Origin: Desulfothermus okinawensis JCM 13304
GTDB taxonomy: Bacteria > Desulfobacterota > Desulfovibrionia > Desulfovibrionales > Desulfothermaceae
NCBI GenBank assembly: GCA_001311565.1
Contig: BBBM01000013.1
Span: 1 to 64,000 of the forward strand
Reading direction: 5' to 3'
DNA: 64,000 bases
Each line of letters opens with the position of its first letter. Position 1 is the stretch's first letter. The translations under genes were made by a program, and so were the position numbers. Below the pieces are notes generated by a model. That model made no database searches. It was not told the origin of the DNA and saw nothing but the letters and a program-made list of their open reading frames with translations. Below are positions 52,846 to 64,000 of the stretch, in pieces.

Positions 52846-53048
52846 CTACACACTCCTTAATATTAATTTGATTTTATTAAATTAAACTACGTTTACAGAG
52901 ACAACGGCGGTATGATAATGATTTAGGTAAGTGTTGACAAGATAAAAAATCCTTTTTGCCTCCCAAGATATCCTGGAAGGCAATTTCTGTTGAATTTTGT
53001 GTAATCATTTCATTAAAAAAATGTTGTAGCTTATGGGTGTGTGTAAAT

Positions 53049-53077
53049 TTGACAGAACAAGGAGTTAAGGCTAGTAC
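53049..53077 (+). promoter_or_regulatory. Possible sigma-70 promoter before the glycosylase
   Basis: TTGACA, 17 bases, then TAGTAC. The -35 is perfect and the -10 is poor. It lies 45 bp upstream of ATG 53122, in an otherwise featureless intergenic stretch (52846-53121). Confidence 0.3.
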
Positions 53078-53121
53078 CCTAATTTGTTCTAAGTATAGTC
53101 AAAATTAATCGGAGAAGCCTT

Positions 53122-53760
53122 ATGGATAAACTACGTGGCGTTTATCTGGAGATAAAAAAAACAGATAAAAGAGCGACTAAGTGAATTCAAAAATATATAT
53201 ATCAGCGGCTCTGATGAAGATATTCTGTATGAACTATTATTCTGTCTTCTAACCCCTCAATCAAAGGCAAAGACCTGCTGGTCCTCAATTGAAAACTTAA
53301 AAAAAATAGATATAATTTATAAACCATCCTATGAAACAATCCTTGAAAAGTTAAATGGGGTAAGATTTAAGTACAAAAAGGCAAAATACATTGAAGAGGC
53401 AATTAAAAAGTTTTCCCAAGACCATAAAATAGTTATAAAGAAAACCCTAGACAAGATAGGCACACCCAGGGAGATTAGGACATATTTAGTCAAGGAAATT
53501 AAAGGGCTTGGCATGAAGGAGGCCAGCCATTTTTTTGAGAAATATTGGCAAAGGAGATGATCTCTGTATACTAGACAGGCATATTTTAAAAAACTTAAAA
53601 AAAGTACAGGGTAATAGAAGATATCCCAAGAACCATGTCAAATAAAAAATATATTGAGATCGAAGAAAAGATGAAGGAGTTTTCAAAAAAAATAACCATA
53701 CCTTTAGACCACCTTGATTTAGTTCTGTGGTATATGGAAGCTGGAGAGGTATTTAAGTGA
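53122..53760 (+). CDS. ogg: N-glycosylase/DNA lyase (Ogg2-type 8-oxoguanine repair)
   Basis: About 211 aa with A-run breaks near 53157, 53533 and 53600. The helix-hairpin-helix/catalytic block reads IKGLGMKEASHFLRNIG, then DDLCILDRHILKNL with the catalytic Asp. LLFCLLTPQSKAKTCW near the N-terminus is also typical of archaeal-type Ogg. It removes 8-oxoguanine and nicks the abasic site. CGGAGAAG precedes the ATG. The stop overlaps the sfsA GTG start (GTGA). Confidence 0.85.
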
Positions 53761-54467
53761 TTAAAATATCAAAACTCCCACAAAGTGTTAAAGGTATATT
53801 TATTGATAGACCAAATAGATTTTTAGCCCACATTAAATTAGAACAGTCCCAAGAAATTGTGGAGGTTCACGTACATGATCCTGGCAGGTTAAAAGAACTT
53901 TTATATCCTGGGAATCATGTATTGATATCCAAAGCCAAAAACAAAAACAGAAAGACAAAGTGGGATCTTTTATGTGCAAAAAAAAGACACAGAATGGATA
54001 TTTGTAAACTCCAGTTTCCACAGAAGATTCTCAGAAGTTATTCTGGATAGATCATTAATACCTGAGATAACCCCAATTAACAAACTCAGGGCAGAGGTAA
54101 GGGTCCCCTATGGACGATTGGATTTTATGGGACACATAAAAAATACCAAAATATGGATAGAGACAAAGGGATGTACCTTGATAAAAAAACAAGATTGCCC
54201 TGTTTCCAGATGCACCTACAAAGAGGGGAAAAAAAACACCTCACTTCTCTTATTTCACTAAAAGATAAAACTGTGCGATCTGCAGTGCTTATCCTTATCT
54301 TCTCTAAAGAAGTTAATTACTTTTCTCCAAATTGGGAAACAGATCCAGAATTTTCAAAAGAGTTTTACAGGGCAATGGACACTGGTGTTGAAATTTTCCC
54401 TGTATCTCTATACTGTGACGGAGAATCTGTATATTATAACAAGATTATTCCTATTTTAAGGGGATAG
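53757..54467 (+). CDS. sfsA: DNA/RNA nuclease SfsA
   Basis: About 235 aa with breaks near 53980 and 54190. The GTG start overlaps the upstream stop. FIDRPNRFLAHI, HVHDPGRLKELLYPG, YGRLDFMG, WIETKGCTL, FPDAPTKRGKKHLTSL and the FSKEVNYFSPN block follow the SfsA order. SfsA was named for sugar fermentation stimulation and carries a PD-(D/E)XK nuclease core. Confidence 0.88.
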
Positions 54468-54469
54468 AG

Positions 54470-55229
54470 ATGTTAAAGATTGGTATTGGTCAAATTGCAG
54501 GTTACAAGTCCTGTTATGAAAACCTACAAAAAAATAAAATACATTTGCACTGAAGCAAAAAGCCACAACATAGATCTAATTGTGTTCCCTGAAATGAGTA
54601 TGGGGGTTATTGATAGATCCAATACACCCAACATACTTTCATCTAACTACAAGCAATTTATATCTAAAATTAAGGAAATCTCTAAAGAGACCCAAATAGA
54701 TATAATAGCTACTGCTTGGGAGCCAGACAAGAACAAAAGGGGCACGTATAACTCTACTATTTTTATACAAAGGGATGGTTCTCACACCATATTGTACAGA
54801 AAGCTCCATTTATTCAATTCCCTGGGATTCAATGAATCCAGTCTGGTTTTACCAGGATATAACCTTCCTAAGATAATAGAATATAAGGGATTTAAGCTAA
54901 GCGTATCAATATGTTATGATTTGAGATTCCCTGAGATATATAGATATCAGGCAGTGAGAAAAACAGATATAAGTATTGTATGCGCTGCCTGGTATATGGG
55001 AAAACACAAAGAAGAGCATCTAACTTGTCTTACCAAAGCAAGGGCCATAGAAAACACCATGTATATAGTCTTATCAAACCTATGTGGGGATAATTTTTGT
55101 GGCAGAAGCTCTATTTTTGACCCATTTGGGATTCAGATATGTGATGCTGGAGAAGATGAAGGTCTAATCTATGGATACATAAGGAAAAATCGCCTTGAAA
55201 AAAATAAGAAAAATTTTGCCATGTCTTGA
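54470..55229 (+). CDS. Carbon-nitrogen hydrolase (nitrilase family)
   Basis: About 252 aa with one A-run break near 54533. The catalytic triad is visible: Glu in IVFPEMSMG, Lys in ILYRKLHLF, Cys in SICYDLRFPE. KARAIENTMYIVLSN and GRSSIFDPFG complete the fold. Length and motifs resemble omega-amidase or other small amidases; the exact substrate is unknown. ATG 54470 lies 2 bp after sfsA with GGGGATAGAG upstream. Confidence 0.85.
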
Positions 55230-55341
55230 GCATATAAGGAAAGATATATTTTATTTAGCTTGACGTATATGGACTTGGTTTACTAGAAACCTTTCTAATT
55301 TTCATTTACAAAAAAATAAATCAAAAAAAAGGGGAGGTCCA

Positions 55342-56400
55342 ATGAAAAAAAACATATTCTTCTTTTTAGGGATTTTTATTTTACTTACAACTGCATCCTT
55401 TGCAAAGGATCTAAAGGTAGGTTTTATTTACGTATCTCCAATAGGAGATGCAGGATATTCCTATGCCCATGATTTAGGTAGGCAGGAGGTAGCCAAGCTT
55501 CCTGGGGTAAAGACCTTTTATCTGGAGTCTATCAGGGAAGGTCAGGATGCAGAAAGGGTACTCACAAATATGGCGAGAAAGGGCTACAACCTTATCTTTG
55601 CAACCAGCTTTGGATACATGGATTCAGTTATAAAGGTGGCAAAGAGATTTCCCAATGTGATATTTATGCACTGCTCAGGATTTAAAAGGGCAAAAAAATG
55701 TTGGAACATATTTTGGAAGGATGTATCAGGCAAGGTATTTAACAGGGATGGTTGCAGGATATATGACCAAAAGCAATGTCATTGGATATGTGGCTGCATA
55801 TCCCCTTCCAGAGCTAATTAGGGGAATAAATGCATTTACTCTTGGTGCAAGATCAGTAAATCCTAAAGTAGTGGTCAGGGTCGTATGGACAAAAAGCTGG
55901 TATGATCCAGCAACAGAAAAAGAGGCTGCAAAAAGCCTTTTAAATGTTGGAGCAGATGTTATAACCCAGCATGTGGACTCCCCAGCACCCCAGGAAGCAG
56001 CCGAGGAGGCACACGTGTATTCAATTGGCTATAATTCAGATATGTCCAAGTTTGCACCAAATGCCCATTTAACTGCTGCAATATGGAAATGGGGAAATCT
56101 TTATAAAAAAAATAGTTCTACAGGTGAAAGAAAATAAATGGAAATCTTGCAATATCTGGGCAGGAATGGACCAGGGTGTTGTTGATATAGCACCATTTGG
56201 GAAAATGGTTCCAGAAAATGTACAAAAACATGTTATGAATGTTAGAGATAAAATAATTAAAAAGGAATTTATTATTTTTAAAGGCCCAATCTATGATCAA
56301 AACAAAAAAACTCAGGATAAAACCTGGACAAAAGATGACAGACACAGAAATCTGGTCCATGAACTGGTTTGTTGACGGGGTAGTTGGATCTACAAAATAA
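55342..56400 (+). CDS. BMP-family ABC transporter substrate-binding protein
   Basis: About 350 aa with breaks near 55697, 56112 and 56308. A signal peptide (KKNIFFFLGIFILLTTASFA) is followed by VGFIYVSPIGDAGYSYAHDLGR, FATSFGYMD, PNVIFMHCSGF, YLTGMVAGYMTKSNVIGYVAAYP and ITQHVDSPAPQEAAEE. This matches PnrA/Med-like basic membrane proteins, which bind purine nucleosides or bases. GGGGAGG precedes the ATG. It opens an operon of two permeases, gpt and an ATPase. Confidence 0.9.
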
Positions 56401-56404
56401 TAAA

Positions 56405-57464
56405 ATGAAGATCCAGATAAAAAAGATATATACACAATCCAGGGCCAGGGGCATACTTCTATCTGTAGTGGCGGTGCTCCTGGCCCTAAGTGTTAGTTCA
56501 TTACTACTTGCCACCCTGGGGAAATCCCCTTTATCTGGAATAGTAATATTTCTAAAAAGTGGTTTTGGTTCATGGTACGCTTTTTTTTGATTCCTTAAAT
56601 AAGGCAATTCCACTCTTTATCTGTGCAATTGGTCTATCCATCGCATTTAAAATGCAAATATGGAACATAGGAGGAGAAGGACAATACGCCCTTGGTGCAA
56701 TAGGGGCAACCTTTGTATATCTTCATTTTCCCAACCTTGCATGGTATTTTCTCCTTCCTCTTATGTTTATTTTATCTGCAATCTTAGGTGGGTTGTTTGG
56801 AGTTATCCCTGGTCTATTAAAGGTATATTTTGATGCAAATGAAATCATCACCACCTTGATGTTAAATTATGTGGGCATCTTTCTCATAGACTATTTGGTC
56901 TATGGGCCGTGGCAGGATCCAACATCCCTTGGTTTTCCAATGAGTGTTCAGTTTGGTGACAATGGAACCATATCTACTATTTTAAATACCCCTCTGTATA
57001 AGACCTTTTATCTCTGTATAATCCTTGGAATTTTATATAAAATATTTTTCATACCACCAGGATTGGATATGAAATAAAGGTAAGCGGTGAAAATAAAAAT
57101 GTAGCTAGGTATTCACATATTCCACGAAATAAGCTTATTATTTTTGTACTTTTCTTAAGTGGTGCCATTTGTGGGATAGCAGGTTTTACAGAGACCACAT
57201 CCACTTTGGGTAGACTTCAACCCAGTGTTATTGCTGGTTATGGTTATAACGCAATAATCGTTGCATGGCTTGCCAGGCTATCAACTGTTGGCATGGGCAT
57301 TTTTTTCTTACTTTCTTGGTGCAATGCTAGTTGGTGTTGAGGGCCTTCAGCTTGAGATGCAAGTCCCTGAGGCATATGGTATGATTATCCAGGGAATGAT
57401 CTTAATATTTGTTGTGAGTGTTCAATTCTTTGAAAGATACAAGATTGTTATAAAGAGAGAATAA
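56405..57464 (+). CDS. ABC transporter permease (nucleoside type), first
   Basis: About 352 aa with breaks at a T run near 56588, a missing C at 57055 and a T run near 57304. Eight to nine hydrophobic helices are visible ([32 protein letters not shown]). The [12 protein letters not shown] and [13 protein letters not shown] segments mark the BPD_transp_2 family (YufP/NupB). It starts 5 bp after the binding-protein gene. Confidence 0.88.
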
Positions 57465-57465
57465 T

Positions 57466-58389
57466 ATGGACCTTAATATAATTGTTGCAACAGCTGCTGC
57501 AACAATCCAGGCAGGGACCCCAATCCTCTATGCCACACTTGGAGAAATAGTAACAGAAAAAAGTGGGGTTCTGAACCTTGGAGTTGAGGGAATGATGTTA
57601 ATTGGGGCGTTTTTTTGGCTTTTTTTATAACAAAGATAACAGGAAATCCTTACCTAGGAGTCTTAGGAGGAGGCATTGGAGCAGCAATCCTCGCCTCAAT
57701 TCACGCAATAGCTGTGCTCTTTTTTTCAGGCCAACCAGATTGTCTCTGGACTTGCTCTCACTATACTTGGCACTGGTCTTAGTAATTTCTGGGGCACCCC
57801 ATTTGTGGGGGAAAAAACCACAGGCTTTCAAAAACTGAACCTTTCCCTTCTGTCACAAATTCCAATTATCGGCGATGTATTCTTTAAACAGGACATACTT
57901 GTATATCTCTCATATATTTTACCATTGGGTATATGGTTTTTACTCAACAAAACCAGGTGGGGACTTGAAATAAGGGCAGCAGGAGAATTTCCAGAAGGTG
58001 CCAGAACATCAGGTCTTAATGTGGGCATGTTGAGGTCTGCTGGAATTCTCATAGGGGGATTTCTATGTGGAATAGGAGGTGCATATCTGTCTTTGGCCTA
58101 CACCCATATCTGGACAAATGGGTTGGTTGCTGGACGTGGTTGGATTGCAGTAGCCCTTGTTATATTTGCCTTTTGGGATCCCTTTAGGGCAGTAATAGGT
58201 GCATATCTTTTTGGGGGTATTATGGCGTTTCAACTACAACTCCAGGCAACAGGTACCAATATCCCTTCCTCAATTTTACTCATGCTGCCCTATATTTTAA
58301 CTATATTGGTTTTAACCATTGCATCCAAAGCACATAAAGGTTCCTGGGGACCAATGGGGCTTGGGATCAATCTTGAGCCAAAGGATTAG
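57466..58389 (+). CDS. ABC transporter permease (nucleoside type), second
   Basis: About 307 aa with T-run breaks near 57612, 57623 and 57722. [22 protein letters not shown] start ([19 protein letters not shown]), [13 protein letters not shown], the [18 protein letters not shown] block and [15 protein letters not shown] match YufQ/NupC-type partners. It starts one base after the first permease stop (TAATATG). Together they form the membrane channel. Confidence 0.88.
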
Positions 58390-58405
58390 GAGGAACAGGG
58401 TTTGA

Positions 58406-58888
58406 ATGAGAGATATAAAAAAAATCTTTCCAGTTACCTGGGATCAATTGCATCGTGATTCCAAGGCACTTGCATGGAAACTCATGGACATAAAAGAGTT
58501 CAAGGGCATAGTGGCCATAACAAGGGGAGGACTGGTACCTGCGGCAATAATTGCAAGGGAGCTTGAGATAAGGCTTGTGGATACTGTTTGCATAGCATCT
58601 TATGACTATCAAAAACAACAACAGATAAATGTATTAAAATCCATTGACATAAAGGATTCAGAAGATTGGCTCCTTATTGATGACCTTGTGGACACTGGTC
58701 AAACAGCAAAGACCATTAGAACAATGCTTCCAAAAAGCACCTTTGCAACAGTTTATGCCAAACCAGCTGGAAGGCCCCTTGTGGACATCTATATAACTGA
58801 AGTGAGTCAAGATACCTGGATTTTATTCCCATGGGATAGTGAGCCAAAATTTACTGAGCCAATAATAAAAAAAGAGAAAACAATATGA
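58406..58888 (+). CDS. gpt: Xanthine/guanine phosphoribosyltransferase
   Basis: Intact, 160 aa. [18 protein letters not shown] and the PRPP motif [14 protein letters not shown] are clear, with the FPWDSEPK C-terminal loop of E. coli-type Gpt. It converts xanthine or guanine to the nucleotide. Its placement between the permeases and the ATPase, with ATGA overlap into the ATPase gene, implies that imported bases are trapped as nucleotides. Confidence 0.92.
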   Translation: MRDIKKIFPVTWDQLHRDSKALAWKLMDIKEFKGIVAITRGGLVPAAIIARELEIRLVDTVCIASYDYQKQQQINVLKSIDIKDSEDWLLIDDLVDTGQTAKTIRTMLPKSTFATVYAKPAGRPLVDIYITEVSQDTWILFPWDSEPKFTEPIIKKEKTI

Positions 58889-60425
58889 ATAAAAAGCTCC
58901 CCTTTGTCTCTCTTGTAAACATAACCAAAAAATTTGGAGACATTATTGCCAACAACGACATATCCCTGGATGTGTATAAAGGGGAAATCCTGGCCATTTT
59001 GGGAGAAAATGGAGCGGGAAAATCCACTCTCATGAAAATCCTGTCTGGAAATCTGTCACCTGATTCAGGTAAAATATTAATAGAAGGTAGAGAAAAAAAA
59101 GATAAAATCTCCAAAACACTCCACTGAGCTTGGGATAGGAATGGTGCATCAACATTTCAAACTCATACCTGCCTTCACTGTGATGGAAAATATAGTCCTG
59201 GGAGACAGGTCTTATAAGATCTTTAAGGAACAAAAATTTATATCAAAAATAAAAAAAACTATCAGATCTATATGGGCTCAAAATAGATCCACGGAAGAAA
59301 ATAAAAGACCTATCAATGGGAGAGAGGCAACGGGTAGAAATATTAAAACTCTTGTATAAAGATGTGAAGCTCCTGATACTTGATGAACCCACAACTGTTC
59401 TTACACCAGTGGAAATAACAGGTCTATTTAACTCTTTAAAAAAACATGAAAAAAAGAAGGGAAAGCCATTATTTTTATCTCCCACAAGCTTGAAGAGGTC
59501 ATGGAGATATCAGACGAAATAGCAATACTCAGGAAAGGAGAAATAATAGATAGGATAAAAACAGATAATGTATCATCTCCTGATGAGCTTGCAAAAAAAA
59601 ATGGTGGGGAAACAGGTTATTTTAGAAATAGAAAAAAAAGAGTCATCTTATAAAGAAGAGACTGTTTTAAAACTGGAAAATATAAAGGGAGAGACAATAA
59701 AAGATGTCTCCATTGAGGTAAAAAAAGGAGAAATACACGGGATTGTGGGAGTTGCAGGAAATGGACAAAGAGAGCTAATAGACATTGTCTATGGATTTAA
59801 AAGGCCCCTATCAGGTGAGATAAATATATTGGGGCTTAGATGGGAAGATTTTTATGAAAAAGGTCAGATGCTGGAAAGTATATCCTATATCCCGGAAGAT
59901 AGAACCAATATGGGATGTTGCATGGAGCTAAGCATCTGGGAAAACTTCTTGCTCACCACAAGAAATATCTTCTCCAAGGGCGTGTTTGTAAAAAAACAAA
60001 CTAGCAAAAGACCATGCACTAAAATGGATGAAAAAAATACAAAGTCCATCCCTTGGATATAAACTTAAAGGCAAGACAACTCTCAGGAGGCAATTTACAA
60101 AAGGTGGTTGTGGCACGGGAGCTCTTTAAAAGACCAAAACTGGTGATCGCTGAACAACCATCCCAGGGACTGGACATTGCAGCTACCAGGGAAGTATGGA
60201 AATATCTAGTTGATGCAAGACAGGATGCAGGGGTGTTGCTTTTAACTGGAGATTTAAAAGAGGCATTAACACTTGCAGATACCATTTCTGTGATATTTAA
60301 AGGGGAAATAATAATCACATTTAATGCCAGAGATAAAGAGAAAGTGGAGAATATTGGAATGTATATTGCCGGCATACGAGAATCAAAAAAAAGATATACC
60401 CCTAGATCAATCTGCTCAGAGTTGA
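58885..60425 (+). CDS. ABC transporter ATP-binding protein with two ABC domains
   Basis: About 508 aa after breaks near 59095, 59255, 59460, 59592, 60000, 60035 and 60388. Domain 1: Walker [12 protein letters not shown], signature [12 protein letters not shown], Walker B LLILDEPT. Domain 2 has [11 protein letters not shown] in place of a standard Walker A and signature [15 protein letters not shown] with [12 protein letters not shown]. This asymmetric pair is typical of sugar/nucleoside importers (RbsA/NupA). The corrected stop is at 60423, overlapping the 3' end of the convergent glycosyltransferase gene. Confidence 0.9.
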
Positions 60426-61392
60426 AATCACCCTGTCAGGAGTCAATCTTCTCATACAAGTTATATCACCATTACATGTTGGATTTCGTTTGCAGGGAGA
60501 ACAGTCAAGTTTATCATATAAGACTACACCCTTTTCAAATTCTGTCTCCAAATAGGGACAGGTGGATCCAAATATTGCAATAGTGGGCTTTTGTAAAAGC
60601 ATACCTGCATGGGTAAGTCCTGTATCCACTCCAATTATTGCAGTGGATTTCTCTATTACCCCAATGGATTCAGTTAGCCCAAGTTTTCCAACTAAATCAA
60701 CTATTCCTGATAAATTAGGGAAAATCTTTTCCACCATGTGCCTGTCACCAGGACCTCCCAATAAAACTACTGTATATCCCATATTCCCTATGTGGTGAGC
60801 AAGCTCCATCCAATATTCATTAACCCAGAATTTCTGAGGCCTGGTGGTAAATGGACAAAATACAACAAACTTATCAGGGAGCTCTACGCCGGGAGATCCC
60901 GCTCCTATTCCCAGTTTAAAGTGTTTGCCAGGAATACCAAGAGAATCCAATAAGACCTTATACTCTGCGCCAATTCTTTTATCCAAAGAATTGGACAACA
61001 CCTTATTTCTATATAAAAATTCTATCCCTTCCTTTGGATCAACCACTACCCTATTTTCACCTTTGCATAATAGAGCCCATATCCCGCTTTTCCATATACC
61101 CTGCAGATCTAAAATCAGTTTGTATTTATTTTTTTCTAAGGATAGAGACAGTATCTTTTACCTCTTTTATAAATTCACTGATCCTGCCCTTTTTAAATAA
61201 ATAGGACAGCTCTTTTCTCTTAATTGGAACTGTGAGATCAACATAAGGTGAACTCTCAACAAGTCCCTTATATTCTTCTTGAACCACCCATGTAACCTTA
61301 GACTTGGGAAAATGTTCTTTTATACATGGCAATATACCAGAGGCCATTATAATGTCGCCAATTGCAGAAAGCCTAAAAATTAATATGTTCAA
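60402..61392 (-). CDS. Glycosyltransferase family 9 (heptosyltransferase-like)
   Basis: About 329 aa with one main break near 61130. The start is TTG 61392 with GGGAGG upstream, overlapping the deacetylase stop. LIFRLSAIGDIIMA begins the GT9 fold, and the C-terminal GVDTGLTHAGMLLQKPTIAIFGST is the ADP-heptose-binding block. A CSPCKRNPTCNGDITCM cysteine tail is common in this family. It adds heptose or a similar sugar to lipopolysaccharide core. Confidence 0.87.
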
Positions 61393-62122
61393 GCAGCCTC
61401 CCTTTTTTTTCAGCCTGTTTTTAAATTCCAGTTTCCAGAGAAATCCTATTAAGTTATCCCCAAAGGATATTGCCTTTCTTGGTATTTCAAATGGATCAAC
61501 CCCTGGATAGACTGCACCTCTATAACAACTGACTCCGGTTTTATAACCAGCTTGTTTAACTAACTCTTTTACATCCTGGTTCAAACTTCCATAGGGATAA
61601 CAAAAGTGTTGAAATGGGAATCCAAACATGTGTTCTAGCTCTATTTTGCTCCTTACAATTTCTTCACGTGCAACTTCATGGGAGACTTTGGCAAGCTTTA
61701 CGTGGTTCCTACCATGTGATCCAAAATCAACTCCCCTATTTTTAAGTATTACTACCTGTTCTCTAGTCAAAAGGGGTGGATCATCTCGTCCTTCCCTTTT
61801 AAACCAGATTGCCCTTTTTCCTATGAGATTAGATAGAAGATATACAATAGAAGGGAAATTGTATTTGTTTAAAATAGGATATGCGTATCTATAGAAATTT
61901 GCATATCCATCGTCAAATGTAAGGACAACCATCCTTTTTTTTTACATACCTACCATTTTCTATTATTTTTAATAAATCATTAATGGATATTACATGATAT
62001 CCAAAAAACTTCAAAAACCACATCTGAGACTTAAATCTCTTCTGTCTGCAATATGTTGCTCTATGATATTTTATCTTACGAAATTCCCCCACTTGATGGT
62101 ACATTAAAACTGAAATAGGCAT
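61389..62122 (-). CDS. Polysaccharide deacetylase
   Basis: About 243 aa. Breaks at the 9-T run near 61935 and the 8-T run near 61407. VLMYHQVGEF at the N-terminus, VLTFDDGY with the metal Asp, FGSHGRNHVKL with the His pair, and FCYPYGSLN are the NodB motifs. As written the frame fuses with the glycosyltransferase, but reading the 8-T run as 7 gives a TGA at 61389. It probably N-deacetylates a surface polysaccharide. Confidence 0.88.
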
Positions 62123-62147
62123 ATTTTTGTATTTTCCTTTGAAGAAA

Positions 62148-63216
62148 TTACATTTTATTTAATAGATAGTTATATAAATGAATATACTCACTAACAATAT
62201 GTTCTTTTGTATAATTTTTGAGCACATTTTTATAACCATTGTGTGAAATGTAATTTCTCAAATCTTCATCTAAAAGCACTTTTTTTTATGGCAACATAAA
62301 CACCCTTTTCATCTTCACAATCTGCCTGTATAACGTCTTCTAAATCTTTGGTTATCTCCCTAGCACCCCTAAATCTTGTACATACAACTGGCTTTTTATG
62401 TGCCCATGCCTCTAAAATCACGTTTCCCAAGGTTTCCTGTTCCATTGAGGGAAAAACCACAAGATCTGACAATTGGTAATATAAAGACATATCTGACTTC
62501 CATCCTGGCCAAACTAAGTATTTATCTATTTTAAGGGAACTGGCTAGGACAAATAGTTTTGGTTTTAATGGACCATTCCCAAGTAATACAACCTTAAAGC
62601 TCCTTTTAATATCTCTATCTTGAGCCAGAAAATATATTGCCTTTAAAAGTGTCTCATGACCTTTAACAGGGACAAATCGAGCTGGATGTACGATGACAAA
62701 GTCCTCTTTGGATATATTCAGCTCATCCTTGATTCTTAAAATCTGCTCATTGGGACAAGGTTTAGGCAGATCTACGAAATTGGTCAAATAAAAGACCTTT
62801 TCCTTTGGAAAGCCATTTTTAATAAGGTAGTCGCAAATACCTTTTGTATTCCCAATCCACACATGGGCATGTCTAAAGGCCTTAAGGGAATAATACCCAC
62901 CCAGTCTGGCGATGTGAACATATTTCCCAGGATCCACATGGGTAAGCCTTGTGGCCCTGCTCATGTAAGTCTGCACTATTTGAGGTTTTAATCTTTTAAT
63001 AAGATTTGATATGCTAAACTTTGAGATGGGATCCCACACAGTGAAGAAGGGAAGTGTAAATGATTTTACACCATCTATCACCCCTTCTAAATCACTTCCC
63101 TTCCTAACTCCCCTATAAGTCTCAACTCCTTTTTCCCCAAGTGCACTGGTAAATCTAAAAAACCAGTTTTCAGCTCCTCCAAGGGTCTTACTCCCAATTA
63201 AATGTAATGTCTTCAT
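62148..63216 (-). CDS. Glycosyltransferase family 4
   Basis: About 355 aa with one break at an 8-T run near 62281. LIGSKTLGGAENWFFRF starts the GT-B N-domain, VHPARFVPVKGHETLL starts the C-domain, and the nucleotide-sugar motif VVFPSMEQETLGNVILEAWAHKKPVV has the E-x7-E pattern. Likely role in LPS or exopolysaccharide assembly with the two genes downstream. Confidence 0.9.
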
Positions 63217-63243
63217 GGGAAAAACCGCCGCAAAAACCTATCC

Positions 63244-64000
<757 letters not shown>

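Noticed and set aside
61126..61932. Apparent fusion of polysaccharide deacetylase and GT9 glycosyltransferase
   Set aside because: Reading the 8-T run near 61407 as 7 gives a TGA for the deacetylase and a TTG start with GGGAGG for the transferase.

Overview
The window reads as a chromosomal segment of an AT-rich, Gram-negative, anaerobic bacterium. The best guess is a Desulfovibrionales-like member of the Desulfobacterota. Supporting signs are a four-part 2-oxoacid:ferredoxin oxidoreductase with a DsrL-like flavoprotein, several acyl-CoA ligases and other acyl-CoA enzymes, a TIGR04219-type outer-membrane barrel, LPS/exopolysaccharide glycosyltransferases, a flagellar rod gene, and the gene order pdxJ-acpS-nnr-tsaE-lysC-cimA. 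The taxonomy is an inference from gene content only.

Most genes are present and well conserved but are cut into short open frames by single-base indels. The indels follow a rule: runs of A or T carry one base too many (usually 7 or 8 where the protein needs 6 or 7), while short runs of G or C carry one base too few (for example GGC where GGCC is needed). I therefore give each gene at its reconstructed full extent and note the breaks. I count roughly 150 such breaks by eye. Some pairs compensate each other inside one gene. A consensus-sequence artefact is the simplest reading.

Layout. 0.4-10.6 kb (minus strand): a putative 4-hydroxybutyrate/crotonyl-CoA island with 3-hydroxybutyryl-CoA dehydrogenase, a metallo-beta-lactamase-fold hydrolase, a DUF362 protein, 4-hydroxybutyryl-CoA dehydratase, two acyl-CoA ligases and a PAS-AAA+ sigma-54 activator. 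Two sigma-54 promoters with shared TGGTT-N8-AACCA operators link the parts. 10.7-17.5 kb: typA, an outer-membrane barrel, a hybrid sensor kinase, a divergent orphan solute-binding protein and a CGGC-domain protein. 17.6-23.3 kb: nfo, then the 2-oxoacid oxidoreductase operon led by an XRE-cupin regulator. 23.5-30.4 kb: glutamate dehydrogenase with a PEP/pyruvate-binding protein, a kinase/receiver/TPR operon and a second XRE-cupin regulator. 30.5-39.3 kb (plus strand): an acyl-CoA ligase, pdxJ, acpS, nnr, tsaE, an inserted MNT/HEPN toxin-antitoxin pair, lysC and cimA. 39.3-47 kb: a UlaG-like hydrolase, an unrecognised protein, pabA, a pabB-pabC fusion, panE, panB and a NUDIX hydrolase. 47-55 kb: a flagellar rod protein, pyrF, comEC, a CitE-like lyase, an acyl-CoA dehydrogenase, an Ogg-type glycosylase, sfsA and a nitrilase-family hydrolase. 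55.3-60.4 kb: a BMP-type nucleoside ABC transporter operon containing gpt. 60.4-64 kb (minus strand): surface-polysaccharide genes and the 3' part of a DegP-like protease.

A family of six imperfect palindromes (consensus half TTAACCCAAGTTTATCA) is scattered between genes across 40 kb.
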